Assembly (NCBI RefSeq): GCF_001544475.1
Contig: NZ_FCNW02000053.1
Location: 1 to 36,821, forward strand
Source of the DNA: Caballeronia humi
GTDB taxonomy: Bacteria > Pseudomonadota > Gammaproteobacteria > Burkholderiales > Burkholderiaceae
Direction: 5' to 3'
DNA: 36,821 bases
Shown: piece by piece, positions 1-9,216 of the stretch
Position numbering within the stretch: the first letter of the stretch is position 1
How the letters are laid out: every line of letters starts with the position of its first letter
Program-made: the position numbers and the translations under genes
The notes under the pieces: model-generated
The model's input: only the letters and a program-made list of their open reading frames with translations
Databases searched by the model: none
What the model was told of the DNA's origin: nothing

Positions 1-74
1 GGGCTCACGCCCGCCCTTGACCCGTCAAGCTTCGGGGAGCTGCCTTTGGCACTTGACACGGTCCATACATATCA
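1..74. other. Flank outside the IS630 element
   Basis: I see no gene here. It is GC-rich sequence immediately left of the IS630 terminal repeat and may be the edge of a neighbouring gene or element that continues outside the window. Confidence 0.4.
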
Positions 75-1179
75 GTGGTCTGTAACGTTTAAATGGGAAG
101 TATCGTTGCGTCTTTGGAGGACGCGATGAACTTGACCAAAACCGAAATCATGGAACTGCAGCGGCGAGCCAGTGCGAGGACCGTGCGAGAGCGGATTCGG
201 CACGTCGCGCTCGCCTGATCTTGCTGCTCGCTGACGGGCTGACCTGGTCGCAGATCAGAGCCAAGCTCGATTGCAGCGACAGCTACATCGATCGCTGGAG
301 CAAGCGCTTCGCTGCGGATCGGTTGGCGGGCCTGTTCGCTCGTCACACCGGGCGCGAACGCTACAAGGTGACCGATCGCGTGGAGGCACGAGTGCTTGCG
401 CGTACGACCAGGCACACGCCCGCGGACGGCTCCACGCACTGGTCCACGCGCAAGCTCGCGGCCGAACTCGCAGGCGACATCTCTCACATGACTGTGGCAC
501 GCATCTGGGCCAAACACGGCATCAAGCCGCATCGGCTGGAGGGCTACCTTGCCTCCAATGACCCGGACTTCGAGACCAAGGCGGCCGACGTCATCGGGCT
601 GTATCTCAACCCGCCGCAGCATGCGGCCGTATTCAGCGTCGACGAGAAGACTGCCATTCAGGCGCTCGATCGCAAAGACCCTGTGCTGCCACTGTCGCCG
701 GGACGCGCCGAGCGTCACGGCTTCGAGTACTTCAGACACGGCACGCTTTCGCTGTACGCCGCCTTCAATACAAAGACTGGCGAAGTCCTCGGCGAGACGG
801 CAACGCGGCATACCTCGGCCGAGTTCGTAGCGTTCCTGAGCGACCTCGTGGCCAACCAACCCCGCGGCAAAGAAATTCATGTCATTGCCGACAACCTCTC
901 GGCGCACAAGACCCGGCAGGTCGATGCGTTTCTCAGCGAGCCCCCGCAAGTTCATATGCACTTCACCCCGACCTATTCGTCCTGGCTCAACCAGGTGGAG
1001 TTATGGTTCGCCAAGATCGAGCGTGACGTGATCTCGCGCGGCGTATTCACCTCGGTACCCGATCTCAAGCGAAAGCTCATGCGCTACATCCGCAATACAA
1101 CGAGCAACCCAAACCCGTAAAGTGGAAGTACTTTGACCCAACACGTCGAATTACTCCCGATTCAATCGTTACAGGCCAC
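75..1179 (+). mobile_element. IS630-family insertion sequence, decayed
   Basis: The element is bounded by imperfect terminal inverted repeats. The left end at 75-102 begins GTGGTCTGTAACG. The right end, read on the minus strand from 1179 downward, begins GTGGCCTGTAACG. The two match at about 23 of 28 positions. The family inserts at TA dinucleotides, often inside CTAG. The right flank is TA (1180-1181) within CTAG at 1179-1182. The left flank is CA (73-74), so either the left target copy has mutated or the flanks have been rearranged. The only gene inside is a frameshifted transposase, so the element is probably immobile without help in trans. Confidence 0.85.
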
Positions 1180-1182
1180 TAG
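126..1182 (+). pseudogene. IS630-family DDE transposase, two frameshifts
   Basis: The product would cut and join IS ends using a DDE RNase-H-fold catalytic core. The start ATG at 126 follows a good ribosome site (GGAGG at 117-121). That frame stops at 216-218, while the homologous protein continues one frame back from about 190 (ARRARLILLLADGLTW). The long frame 221-1120 holds an N-terminal HTH region, then the catalytic residues: Asp in FSVDEKT, Asp in VIADNLSAHK and Glu in LNQVELWFAKIE. A second one-base loss near 1093 replaces the usual end. The other frame restores the typical tail KPVKWKYFDPTRRI and stops at 1180-1182. Both lesions look like single-base deletions. Neither sits on an obvious slippery heptamer, so I read this as decay rather than programmed frameshifting. 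Confidence 0.85.
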
Positions 1183-2201
1183 CGGATGATCGTGGGATTC
1201 GAGATATCGATTCTCGGTCCCGCGCGGTCATAGTCGGTGCTGACGAAGGCGTCCCGCTTGGGACGAATCCATGTCGGCGAATTGCTCTTGATGTAGCCTG
1301 TGACCACGCTGCCTTTCGTCTTCAATCCGGAGACACTATAGGCCGCTTCCCGGCTCCCTTCGTCATTGTGTCCGGTGATCACGACGCTGACGTACTTCTC
1401 GCGGCTTCCGGGCAGCGCTTCCAGCCAGACGAGAATGCCGACTTGGCAGTTACGCGTAACCGGATTAACGATCCGGACGTTTTCGATGACATCCGTGTTC
1501 CCATTCGGCTCGATGTCGAGTCCGGCGGATGGAGCCGTACCGGCGATGTTTTCCCACACGGGATGATCGAACAGGATATTCCGGCCGCTGATGATCGACA
1601 CGCCCTGTCGACGGCAGCCGGACGCGTAGTGGTTCATCACGCGCACGTCGCTCGAATACGGCAGGCCTTTGCCGAAGCTGTTTGCAATATAGATGCCGTC
1701 GCCCCAGCAGTTGGTAGTCGTGGGGGAAAGGATCGTCACGTCGGTGCTGCCCGCGATCGATATCCCCATGCCCCACTCTCCGTCGGTCGCGGCGTTCAAC
1801 TCCTTGCTCCCGTCGACGCGCGGATTCTCCAGCACCACATGCCGCACGTCCCAGATACGGATGACTTCGTAGTTCCGGCTGTCGTGGGGAAGCAGCTTGA
1901 GCGAGGCACCGGGCATAAAACGTAAGCGGCTGTTGCTGCGCATGTGCAGCCCTTGCTCGTCGAGCCTGCACGAGCCGGTAATGACGAGCGTCTTGCCGAC
2001 GGCGCTATCGACTGCCTTCTGGAGCGCTTCACGGTCATTCGTCTTACCGTCCGCCCTGACGCCGAACCACCGGTCGACGACTTCGTCGGCCGGGGCGTGT
2101 TGACTGGTCCCGACGTCGGCCACGGCAGCGAAGGGCCGGGTGATCGCGTCCACGACGCTGCCAAAGAGAAGAGCATTCACCGCCCTGCGGCTATTGCGCA
2201 C
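1179..2201 (-). CDS. Right-handed beta-helix (pectate-lyase-like) protein
   Basis: A 340-aa protein whose N-terminal half carries the pectate-lyase-superfamily entry motif (FGVRADGKTNDREALQKAVD, near residue 46), followed by Asn/Gly-rich beta-helix rungs such as the GEWGMGISIAGSTDVTI and CWGDGIYIANS regions. Such proteins cut or bind polysaccharides, so a role in trimming or releasing the EPS made by this operon is likely but inferred. The GTG start follows GAGGA; an in-frame stop just upstream rules out an earlier start. The N-terminus (RRAVNALLFGSVVDA) is only a weak signal sequence. It is a paralogue of 13426-14574. It is the last gene of the EPS operon, 19 bp after the deacetylase. Its stop codon uses the first base of the IS630 element. 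Confidence 0.8.
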   Translation of the reverse strand: MRNSRRAVNALLFGSVVDAITRPFAAVADVGTSQHAPADEVVDRWFGVRADGKTNDREALQKAVDSAVGKTLVITGSCRLDEQGLHMRSNSRLRFMPGASLKLLPHDSRNYEVIRIWDVRHVVLENPRVDGSKELNAATDGEWGMGISIAGSTDVTILSPTTTNCWGDGIYIANSFGKGLPYSSDVRVMNHYASGCRRQGVSIISGRNILFDHPVWENIAGTAPSAGLDIEPNGNTDVIENVRIVNPVTRNCQVGILVWLEALPGSREKYVSVVITGHNDEGSREAAYSVSGLKTKGSVVTGYIKSNSPTWIRPKRDAFVSTDYDRAGPRIDISNPTIIR

Positions 2202-2220
2202 CGTGCATCCTCATAAGAGT

Positions 2221-2958
2221 TCAGCCCCGCAAGCGGCGCATCGCACGCAACGGGGTCGATGTTAGAAAGCGCATCGCCATCGCGACGCCGGGAACGGGGT
2301 TCCTGATGCTCGTGGCATCTTCAAAAGAGATGAACCGCGAGCGATTTTTCTTGACGAATCCGACGATCTTCTCGACTTCGGCTTCGCTCAGCGTATTCAC
2401 ATGCAGGCAGATCGAATACACGCCGAAGCCAAAATGCAGCGGCGTGGCGAACAATTGCGGCACGGCCGTCAGACCGCCGAACTTGTACGGATAGACGCCG
2501 CTGCCGTCGGTCAGATACTTGAAATCGAGATCGGCCAGCGCGCGGAGCGTCGCTTCATCGAAGGAATGGGACGGCGCCATGAACACCGGCTGCCAGACGC
2601 CCTGTTCCTGCAGAATCTTCTTGCCCGCCTGCAGCTTCGCAAACTGCTCCTCGTACGTGAGGCCGGCCAGCTCCGATTTGCTGCCGAGACGCAACAGCCC
2701 CGGGTGCTCGGTCACGTATTGATGCGTGTAGCCGTGCTGCGCGATGCTCCAGCCGCGATCGGCCCAGCCGCGCACTGTCTCCCAGAACGCGTCTCGCGCC
2801 GGCTCGATGACGAGCGTCTCATCGAGGCACTTCGGCACGACGCCGACGAGCAGCGGCAAGTCCTGATCCTTGGAAAGCTCATCGAAAGGATCGAACCGCG
2901 ACCAAGCCATTTCCGGGGTGACGTCATCGAAGCGCAACAAGAATTTCGGAACGACCAT
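2221..2958 (-). CDS. NodB-like polysaccharide deacetylase (DUF2334-type)
   Basis: A 245-aa protein with the metal-site pattern of carbohydrate esterase family 4 and DUF2334 proteins: Asp-Asp at residues 11-12 (FLLRFDDVTP) and His75-x3-His79 in QHGYTHQ. A later APSHSFD stretch also fits the barrel. The predicted reaction is removal of N- or O-acetyl groups from the sugar polymer or a lipid-linked precursor. No signal peptide is visible, so it probably acts in the cytoplasm unless exported otherwise. I chose the ATG at 2958, preceded by AAGGAG, over an upstream in-frame start that would add 31 residues without similarity to the family. It lies between a glycosyltransferase and the beta-helix gene in the EPS operon. 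Confidence 0.75.
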   Translation of the reverse strand: MVVPKFLLRFDDVTPEMAWSRFDPFDELSKDQDLPLLVGVVPKCLDETLVIEPARDAFWETVRGWADRGWSIAQHGYTHQYVTEHPGLLRLGSKSELAGLTYEEQFAKLQAGKKILQEQGVWQPVFMAPSHSFDEATLRALADLDFKYLTDGSGVYPYKFGGLTAVPQLFATPLHFGFGVYSICLHVNTLSEAEVEKIVGFVKKNRSRFISFEDATSIRNPVPGVAMAMRFLTSTPLRAMRRLRG

Positions 2959-3071
2959 AGCGACTGAATCTCCTTCAGGATTTTTCCTTCTTTGAATCTG
3001 TCTTGGAGCAAGCCTCATGATGTCGCATCGAGGCGAGGCTTGCCTTGGCACTCAGACGGCGCCGCCCGGTT

Positions 3072-4262
3072 TCAAATCTGACGCTCGCGCTGGCTCGGCA
3101 CGACGACTTCGTGCGCCGCCGGGTCCAGCAATTCGCTATAGACCCGCAGCGTCTTGCTGATCACGATCGATTCGTCGAATTCGCTCAGCGCCTTGTCGCG
3201 CGCGGCGAGGCCGAGCTTGCGGCAGAGCTTGCGGTCGTCGTCGAGCAGGCGGATCGCGTCGGCGAGTGCCGCGCTGTTGCGCACCGGAATCTGCAAACCG
3301 TCCTCGCCCGTGTTGCTCACGACTTCGCGGCAGCCCGGGGCATCGGTCGTGATCAGCGGCAATGCGCACGCGGCCGCTTCGATCAGCGTCTTCGGCAAGC
3401 CTTCGCGGTAACTCGGAAGCACGACGACATCGACTTCGGAGAGCATCTTCGGCATGTCGCTGACGTGACCCAGCCACTTGAGCAGCCCCTCGTTGGCCCA
3501 GCCTTCGACGAGATCCTTCGAGACCGAAGCCGGATTGCCGTCATCCGGCGAGCCGGCAAGCAGGAACTTCACCGTGCGGCCTTCAGCCTTCAGCGCCCGG
3601 GCCGCCTCGACATACTCGGCAATACCCTTGTCCCACAAGAGGCGAGCGGCCAGCACGACCCGCAACGGAGCACGCGAATCTTCGTCCGGTTCCGGCCGCG
3701 CGGTAAAGCGCGAGCAGTTCACGCCCGAGCCCTTGATGAGCCGAATCGCCTGGTCATCGACGATCTTTGCGCTCTTGAAAACCGCGACGTCGTCGGGGTT
3801 CTGCAGGATGAGCGCGTTTCGACGGCCGTTCAATGCGGTCCGCATCAACTGCCGCACGATGGGCCGCAGCACGCGCGCCTTCAGATCGCGGCTCGTGAAG
3901 ACGTAGCCCATGCCCGCGACAGCGTTGATCCGCGCGGGGACGCCGGCGAGCTTGCTCGCGATCGACCCGTACACCGCGCTCTTGATCGTGAAGCCGTGCA
4001 CGAGGTCGGGCTTCTCACACTGGAGAAATCGCACGAGCCACGCAAGCACGCCTACTTCGCGAAGCGGATTGAGGCTTCGGCGATTCATCGGCATCGCGTG
4101 CCAGCTGAAGCCCAGCGCTTGCAGCTTGGGCCCGAACTCGCCCGGCGGCGACAACAACACGACTTCGTAGCCGTCCTGCCGCAGCTTCTGCGCGAGCGAG
4201 AGGCGGAAGTTGTAGAGATACCAATCGGTGTTGGCGAAGAGAACAACTTTACGTCCGGTCAT
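3072..4262 (-). CDS. GT4-family glycosyltransferase (1)
   Basis: A 396-aa GT-B glycosyltransferase. The N-terminus (VVLFANTDWYLYNFRLSLA) matches the Glyco_trans_4_2 type seen in EPS and O-antigen clusters. The C-terminal domain carries the E-x7-E motif in REGLPKTLIEAAA, near residue 290, which binds the nucleotide-sugar donor. It should transfer one sugar to the undecaprenyl-linked repeat unit on the cytoplasmic face of the membrane. Donor and linkage cannot be read from sequence. The ATG at 4262 follows AGGAG at 6-bp spacing. The gene is third of three clustered transferases and differs more from the other two than they do from each other. Confidence 0.9.
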   Translation of the reverse strand: MTGRKVVLFANTDWYLYNFRLSLAQKLRQDGYEVVLLSPPGEFGPKLQALGFSWHAMPMNRRSLNPLREVGVLAWLVRFLQCEKPDLVHGFTIKSAVYGSIASKLAGVPARINAVAGMGYVFTSRDLKARVLRPIVRQLMRTALNGRRNALILQNPDDVAVFKSAKIVDDQAIRLIKGSGVNCSRFTARPEPDEDSRAPLRVVLAARLLWDKGIAEYVEAARALKAEGRTVKFLLAGSPDDGNPASVSKDLVEGWANEGLLKWLGHVSDMPKMLSEVDVVVLPSYREGLPKTLIEAAACALPLITTDAPGCREVVSNTGEDGLQIPVRNSAALADAIRLLDDDRKLCRKLGLAARDKALSEFDESIVISKTLRVYSELLDPAAHEVVVPSQRERQI

Positions 4263-4322
4263 GTCCGCTCCTGGCTTTCTGAGCTTTGTGTTGGTACGGC
4301 AAGTCACGGCCGCAGCGATTAT

Positions 4323-5447
4323 TCAATGCGGCGATTCGAAACGCTTCGCACGCGCGCCGACCCGGTCGAACAATTCGTCCCAGATCTGCAAGACCGCTTT
4401 CAGCGAATAGCGCTCGCGGACCGAGATCGCGGCTTTCCGGCCGAGTTCGGCGCGCAGCGGATCGTCGGAGATCAGGCGGCGCAAGGCGGCGGCCATCGAG
4501 TTCGCGTCGCCGGGCGGGATGAGCAGACCGTCCTCGCCGTTGCGCGTCAACTGCTTCGGGCCGCTCGGACAGTCGAACGAGACGACCGGCAATCCCATCG
4601 CCATGCTTTCCATCAGCGCCATCGGCAAGCCTTCATGACTCGACGACATCGCGAAAACCTGGCCTTTCGCCAGCTCGTTCCACGGCGTCAGCGTGCGGCC
4701 GGGCAGGAAGACCCGCTCGCCCATGCGCAACTCGCCGACCTGAGCCTCGAGCGCGGCGCGCTCCGGCCCTTCCCCCCAGATCCACAAGTCCCAATCGGGG
4801 AACTCGTCGGCCAGAAGCGAAAACGCGCGAATCAACAAGTCGTATTGCTTCGTCTCGTTCAGACGTCCCAGCGTAATCACGCGCTTGCGCGCGGCGGGTT
4901 GTTGCAGTTGCTGGAGGAACAGACCATCGGGCAGCGGATTGGGCATCACCGCGACGTCTTTCAATCCCGGCACGAGCTTTCTGTACGGCGCGACGACGTC
5001 GTCGGTCAGCAGCGTCAGGAGATTCGCCTTCGGATAGACGAACCGACAAAGCGTGCGCCATACGAACGACCGGCGATCGGCGAGCGGATTGGTGTGCTCG
5101 CTCACGATGATCGGAATGCCGAGTCCGCGCGAAGCGAGAATCGTCGCGACGTTCACGTTCGTCAGGAACGACACGATCACGTCCGCCTTGCTGTCGCGCA
5201 TCAGCGCGCGCAGCGCACGCATCCGTTCGACGAAGGCGAGCGGGCCGCGGCTGCGTCGCTTCACAAGGTCAGCTAGGTAGACGAACTTCACGCGGTCCGA
5301 CACTGGATAATTACAGGTGCTCCGTCCGGAATACGTGGCGACGAGCGTCACCGTGTCGCCGCGATCGACCCACGCATTGACCAGCGTCGCGGCGACGCTT
5401 TCGGCGCCGCCATCCTGCATCGCGCTAATGAACAAGACGATATTCAT
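4323..5447 (-). CDS. GT4-family glycosyltransferase (2)
   Basis: A 374-aa GT-B enzyme. The N-terminal acceptor-domain motif (MQDGGAESVAATLVNAW) and the C-terminal donor motif HEGLPMALMESMAMGLP (E-x7-E) are typical of transferases that add GalNAc or GalNAcA-type sugars to lipid-linked oligosaccharides, as in the PglH and WbpT groups. It shares the VVSFDC-SGP block with the next transferase, so the two are probably paralogues catalysing successive additions. Given the UDP-GalNAcA pathway in the same operon, a uronic amino sugar is a reasonable donor, but that is inference. It sits in the middle of the operon with 42 bp to the gene upstream. Confidence 0.9.
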   Translation of the reverse strand: MNIVLFISAMQDGGAESVAATLVNAWVDRGDTVTLVATYSGRSTCNYPVSDRVKFVYLADLVKRRSRGPLAFVERMRALRALMRDSKADVIVSFLTNVNVATILASRGLGIPIIVSEHTNPLADRRSFVWRTLCRFVYPKANLLTLLTDDVVAPYRKLVPGLKDVAVMPNPLPDGLFLQQLQQPAARKRVITLGRLNETKQYDLLIRAFSLLADEFPDWDLWIWGEGPERAALEAQVGELRMGERVFLPGRTLTPWNELAKGQVFAMSSSHEGLPMALMESMAMGLPVVSFDCPSGPKQLTRNGEDGLLIPPGDANSMAAALRRLISDDPLRAELGRKAAISVRERYSLKAVLQIWDELFDRVGARAKRFESPH

Positions 5448-5489
5448 GGTGTCAGGTCTCCGCCCGCTGAATGATTGGAAGCGCGGTGC

Positions 5490-6650
5490 TCACTCCGTCA
5501 CCCGCAAGGAAGCACGATCGATGGTCCGCGAAGGCTTCAAGCCGGTTTGCGTGAACACGTCACGCCACAGCGAGAAAACACGGGCCACCGAGAACCGGTC
5601 GATAACGGTTTGCGCGTTCGATCCCATCAGCGCGCGCTTCCCGTCGTCCTTCATCAGGGTCGACAAGGCATCCGCGAGCGCCTGCGGGTCGCCGACAGCA
5701 CCCACCAGCAGACCGTCGTGGCCGTGCGTGATCATGTCTCTGGGGCCCGTGTCGCAGTCGAAGCTCACCACGGCGCAGCCGCTTGCCATCGCCTCGACGA
5801 TCGTCATCGGGAAGCCTTCGAACCGCGAGCTCATGACATACAGATCGGCGCGTTCATACCAGTCTGGCATGTTGCCGACCTGGCCCGGCAGCAGCACGCG
5901 ATCGCCGAGCTTCGCCGCCGCCACTTGCGTTTCGAGCGCGCGGCGGTCGTCGCCATCACCGAGGATCAGGAGATCCCACGCGGGGAAATCGCTTGCAATC
6001 CGCGAGAAGGAATCGATCAGAATGTCGAAGCCCTTTTGCGGTGCCATGCGTCCGGCAGCCAGCAACACGCGACGTTTCGCGCTGACCACTTTTTGCGGTG
6101 GGACGATGGGTTCCACGACCGGAATCGGCAGCGAGATCGAATTCGGAATGACGCTCACGGACTTGCAATTGCAGTTGTCCTGCAGCCACACCTTGCTTTT
6201 CTGCGTCAACGCGACGACCTTGTCCGCGAACGGGTACGTCCAGCGACGCAGCGTCTCCCAGAACTTGCCTTCGAAGAGCATCGGCGGATGAATGTGCTCG
6301 GTCGCCACCACCTTGCAAGGCAGGCCGAGGCCGGCCAGGATCGCGAGAATCGACGGCCGCGTCTCGATGCCCATCACCACATCCGGCTTCACTTTCTTGA
6401 GCACGCGGCGCAATGCCAGCATCCGGCGCACGTTCGCGAATATTGCGCCGGCGAAGCCGCCCGTGGCGCCCGCAAGGTCGAGCGTAATGCGCTCGACCGA
6501 ATCGTGAAGTTCATAAAAGTCGCTTGCGGTGGATGTCAGCGTCACGACGCTGACATCCAGACCTTGCGCGACCCATTCGCTCGACAGGTTCATGGCCACA
6601 CGCTCCGCACCGCCGTAATGCAGGGAATGGATGAACAGCAGAATTTTCAT
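5490..6650 (-). CDS. GT4-family glycosyltransferase (3)
   Basis: A 386-aa GT-B enzyme with the N-terminal HYGGAERVAMNLSSEW motif and the donor-site E-x7-E in FEGFPMTIVEAMASG near residue 282. It should add a sugar to the growing repeat unit in the cytoplasm. The start ATG overlaps the stop of the flippase gene by 4 bp (6647-6650), so the two are translationally coupled. It is a close relative of the transferase at 4323-5447 by motif spacing, which suggests local duplication. Confidence 0.9.
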   Translation of the reverse strand: MKILLFIHSLHYGGAERVAMNLSSEWVAQGLDVSVVTLTSTASDFYELHDSVERITLDLAGATGGFAGAIFANVRRMLALRRVLKKVKPDVVMGIETRPSILAILAGLGLPCKVVATEHIHPPMLFEGKFWETLRRWTYPFADKVVALTQKSKVWLQDNCNCKSVSVIPNSISLPIPVVEPIVPPQKVVSAKRRVLLAAGRMAPQKGFDILIDSFSRIASDFPAWDLLILGDGDDRRALETQVAAAKLGDRVLLPGQVGNMPDWYERADLYVMSSRFEGFPMTIVEAMASGCAVVSFDCDTGPRDMITHGHDGLLVGAVGDPQALADALSTLMKDDGKRALMGSNAQTVIDRFSVARVFSLWRDVFTQTGLKPSRTIDRASLRVTE

Positions 6651-8011
6651 AGCGGACCCGTCTTATTCTTTAATGACCCGTTTGACAACGTGAGATACAG
6701 ATAACACCCGAACGAACTGGCACCCATGACGCCGGTTGCCAGAACGACCCCCGTGATGCCCAGCCATCGAATCAGGAAGTAATTGGCCACCGCCTTAACG
6801 ACAAAATTCGCAGCCGCGACGACGGCCATTGCTTTGAAGCGGCCTTCGCTCGCAAGGAGTTGAACCAGCACCAGGACCGCGAAGTAAAAAGGTATCTGAA
6901 CCAGTCCCCAGCGAAACAGGCTAGACACCGCCGCCGTGTCCGCGGCGCTGAAGGCACCGCGCTGAAACAGCAGCTTCACAACCATTGGCGCGAGGAACCA
7001 CGCCACGACCACCACGACAGCCCCGATCGCCAGCATGAAGAGCGACCACTTTAGCGCGATGCTTCGGGCGCGAGCGTTGTCTCCTGCACTCAAAAGTTCT
7101 GATAAAACCGGCAAGGTCGCCCGGCTGATCGCCACCGCGCCCATGCTGACGAGCAGCGCGAGCACGCGGCTCGCATAGCCGAGCGTCGCGATGGCGCCGT
7201 CGCCAAGACCCGCCACAAAATATTGATCGAGCGGCGTGGCGAGACTCATAATCAGCTGACCGATCATAAACACGCCGATCGCGCGATACATATGCGGCCA
7301 TTGCGGAGAGCCGAGGGAAAAGCTGAGTCGCGCGCGGATCCTGTCGGCACGCCCGGACAGCACGCCCAAGATCACCGCCTGCAGGATGAAGCCGAGCGTG
7401 CTGCCCCAAATCAGGGGCGCGGGCGAGCCCGCGTCGTGCCAGGCGAGGACGAAGCCCAGCAGCACGACTGCCGGCACGCATTCCAGCAGCGTGTTGACGT
7501 GCTTCTCGCGTGCCTGGAGCCGTGCCGCATAGACGCAACTTGTCAGCATGACGATGCCGACCGGCGCCATGCCGAGCATCATCCGGCGCGACATCACGCG
7601 CGTCTCTTCCGACAGGTTGCGCGCCATCAAATCAAGCGCATATGGCCAGGAGAAGTAGAGAATGACCGCAAACAGCAGGCCGACGACGATCGCCATCACA
7701 TCAAGTTCGCCGAGGAACTTCGCCTGCTCCTGCTTGGGCTTCGAGCGCAATTCGACCAAGGCCGGCACGAGCACGACCGTCAAGACCGCGACGAACGTCG
7801 CCGGCAGCCAGGTGATCAGCGTGAGCGTGAGCTGATAGGCATCGACGACGTTGCTGATGCCGTAGCGATACGCGATCGCCATTTCCTTGAGCGCGCCCGC
7901 CGACTTGCCGATGAGCGCGAACAGGGAAACCCAGACCGCACTGCGCGCGATCCGGGAATGGTCAGGGTGCATCTGCAGAAGACGGCTTCGCCAACCTGCG
8001 ATCTGAGACAT
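6647..8011 (-). CDS. MurJ/MVF-family lipid-linked oligosaccharide flippase
   Basis: A 454-aa polytopic membrane protein of the MOP exporter superfamily. Hydrophobic segments run almost throughout, starting near residue 24 (SAVWVSLFALIGKSAGALKE). That segment and the later NVVDAYQLTLTLITWLPA match the MVF/MurJ pattern rather than classic Wzx. In this context it most likely flips the undecaprenyl-pyrophosphate-linked EPS repeat unit to the periplasm. The alternative, an accessory lipid II flippase, is less likely because the gene sits between glycosyltransferases and sugar-nucleotide genes. It ends in a 4-bp overlap with the next gene. Confidence 0.85.
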   Translation of the reverse strand: MSQIAGWRSRLLQMHPDHSRIARSAVWVSLFALIGKSAGALKEMAIAYRYGISNVVDAYQLTLTLITWLPATFVAVLTVVLVPALVELRSKPKQEQAKFLGELDVMAIVVGLLFAVILYFSWPYALDLMARNLSEETRVMSRRMMLGMAPVGIVMLTSCVYAARLQAREKHVNTLLECVPAVVLLGFVLAWHDAGSPAPLIWGSTLGFILQAVILGVLSGRADRIRARLSFSLGSPQWPHMYRAIGVFMIGQLIMSLATPLDQYFVAGLGDGAIATLGYASRVLALLVSMGAVAISRATLPVLSELLSAGDNARARSIALKWSLFMLAIGAVVVVVAWFLAPMVVKLLFQRGAFSAADTAAVSSLFRWGLVQIPFYFAVLVLVQLLASEGRFKAMAVVAAANFVVKAVANYFLIRWLGITGVVLATGVMGASSFGCYLYLTLSNGSLKNKTGPL

Positions 8012-8071
8012 TGACGCTACCGTCCTAAAGAAATGCTATCCGTTGCGGACACATCGGCCGTGCCGAAGTGC

Positions 8072-8086
8072 GCCCGCGACGCGGGC
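8072..8086 (-). other. Intergenic GC hairpin in EPS operon
   Basis: GCCCGC-GAC-GCGGGC forms a perfect 6-bp stem between the epimerase and flippase genes. There is no T-tract after it, so it is more likely an mRNA processing or stability element, or a weak attenuator, than a full terminator. Confidence 0.4.
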
Positions 8087-8099
8087 AATCCTAAAGACA

Positions 8100-9131
8100 T
8101 CACCGTTGAGCCACGAACTGGATGTACCAGGGCATCGCCCGGGACAACCCTTCCGCGAGGGGAATCATGTTGTCGTAACCCAGCAGTCGCTGCGCCTTGT
8201 CGACGTTGGCTTGCGAATGACGGACGTCGCCCGCGCGGAACGGACCGAATACGGGACGCTTGTCGCAGGACACGCTGTTGTCGCGGAGCACGGACTGCAG
8301 GCCGTCGTAGAGCTGGATCAGCGTCGTGCGATCGCCGACGGCGACGTTGTAGACCTGGTTGCGTGCTTCTGCATCGGAGGTCGCGGACAGGATGTTCGCC
8401 TGCACGACGTTGTCGATGTAGCAGAAGTCGCGGCTGGTTTCGCCGTCGCCGTTGATCACGACGTCGTCGCCGTGGATCAGCGAGGCCGTCCATTTCGGGA
8501 TGACTGCCGCATACGCGCCGTCCGGGTCCTGGCGCTTGCCGAACACGTTGAAGTAACGCAGACCGATCGTCTTGAAGCCGTAGGTGCGCGCAAAGACCGA
8601 GGCGTACAGTTCGTTCGCGTACTTGGTGACGGCGTACGGCGAAAGCGGTTGTCCGATGAGGTCTTCGACCTTCGGCAGGCCCGGATGGTCGCCGTAGGTC
8701 GAGCTCGATGCGGCGTACGTGAAGCTCGAAACTTCGGCGTCGCGCGCGGCCACGAGCATGTTCAGGAAGCCGCTGATGTTGACTTCGTGCGTCGCGATCG
8801 GATCGTTCACCGAGCGCGGCACTGAGCCGAGCGCCGCTTCGTGCAGCACGTGATCGACGTCCTTCACCGCGTTCGCGCAATCTTCCATGCGGCGGATATC
8901 GCCTTCGATGAACCTGAACCGCTTCCATTGTTCCGGCGAGACGAGCGAGCGCACTTCGTCGAGGTTGTGCTGATAGCCGGTCGAGAAGTTGTCGAGTCCG
9001 ACCACGGTCTGATCAAGCTTGAGCAGCGCTTCCAGCAGGTTCGAGCCGATGAATCCGGCCACGCCGGTAATCAGCCACTGCTGCGGATGCTGCGCGAGTC
9101 GTTGCCGAATGATGTTGTAGCGATCAGGCAT
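8100..9131 (-). CDS. UDP-GlcNAc/GlcNAcA C4-epimerase (TviC/WbpP type)
   Basis: A 343-aa extended short-chain dehydrogenase. It has the NAD-binding motif GVAGFIG near residue 23, the SSSTYGD block near 142-148 and the catalytic pair Tyr166-x3-Lys170 (YAVTK). The sequence style, including RFIEGDIR and NGDGETSRDFCYIDN, is that of WbpP and TviC, which interconvert UDP-GlcNAc and UDP-GalNAc or their uronic acids. The ATG at 9131 follows GGAGG; the upstream extension of nine residues lacks support. It follows the dehydrogenase gene, as tviC follows tviB in Vi capsule clusters, and the two enzymes together should supply UDP-GalNAcA. Confidence 0.88.
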   Translation of the reverse strand: MPDRYNIIRQRLAQHPQQWLITGVAGFIGSNLLEALLKLDQTVVGLDNFSTGYQHNLDEVRSLVSPEQWKRFRFIEGDIRRMEDCANAVKDVDHVLHEAALGSVPRSVNDPIATHEVNISGFLNMLVAARDAEVSSFTYAASSSTYGDHPGLPKVEDLIGQPLSPYAVTKYANELYASVFARTYGFKTIGLRYFNVFGKRQDPDGAYAAVIPKWTASLIHGDDVVINGDGETSRDFCYIDNVVQANILSATSDAEARNQVYNVAVGDRTTLIQLYDGLQSVLRDNSVSCDKRPVFGPFRAGDVRHSQANVDKAQRLLGYDNMIPLAEGLSRAMPWYIQFVAQR

Positions 9132-9155
9132 CGATGCCCTCCGTTTTGAGATGAG

Positions 9156-9180
9156 CACGCCATCACATTGTGATGGCGTG
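9156..9180 (-). other. Perfect 11-bp intergenic hairpin
   Basis: CACGCCATCAC-ATT-GTGATGGCGTG is a perfect dyad just upstream of the epimerase ribosome site. There is no T-tract after it on the minus strand. It may stabilise or process the operon mRNA, or partially attenuate expression of the downstream genes. Confidence 0.55.
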
Positions 9181-9216
9181 TTGTACGACGTGCTGCACGG
9201 CGTGTTGCGGACCCGT

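Noticed and set aside
126..1182. Programmed frameshifting in the IS630 transposase
   Set aside because: No slippery heptamer or downstream structure is evident at either site, and two separate lesions favour decay.
3045..5276. Plus-strand open frame of 743 codons
   Set aside because: It lies antisense to two clear glycosyltransferase genes, is rich in Arg, His and Gln, and has no domain motifs. It is a high-GC shadow frame.
5475..6704. Plus-strand open frame of 409 codons
   Set aside because: Antisense to the third glycosyltransferase and of shadow composition.
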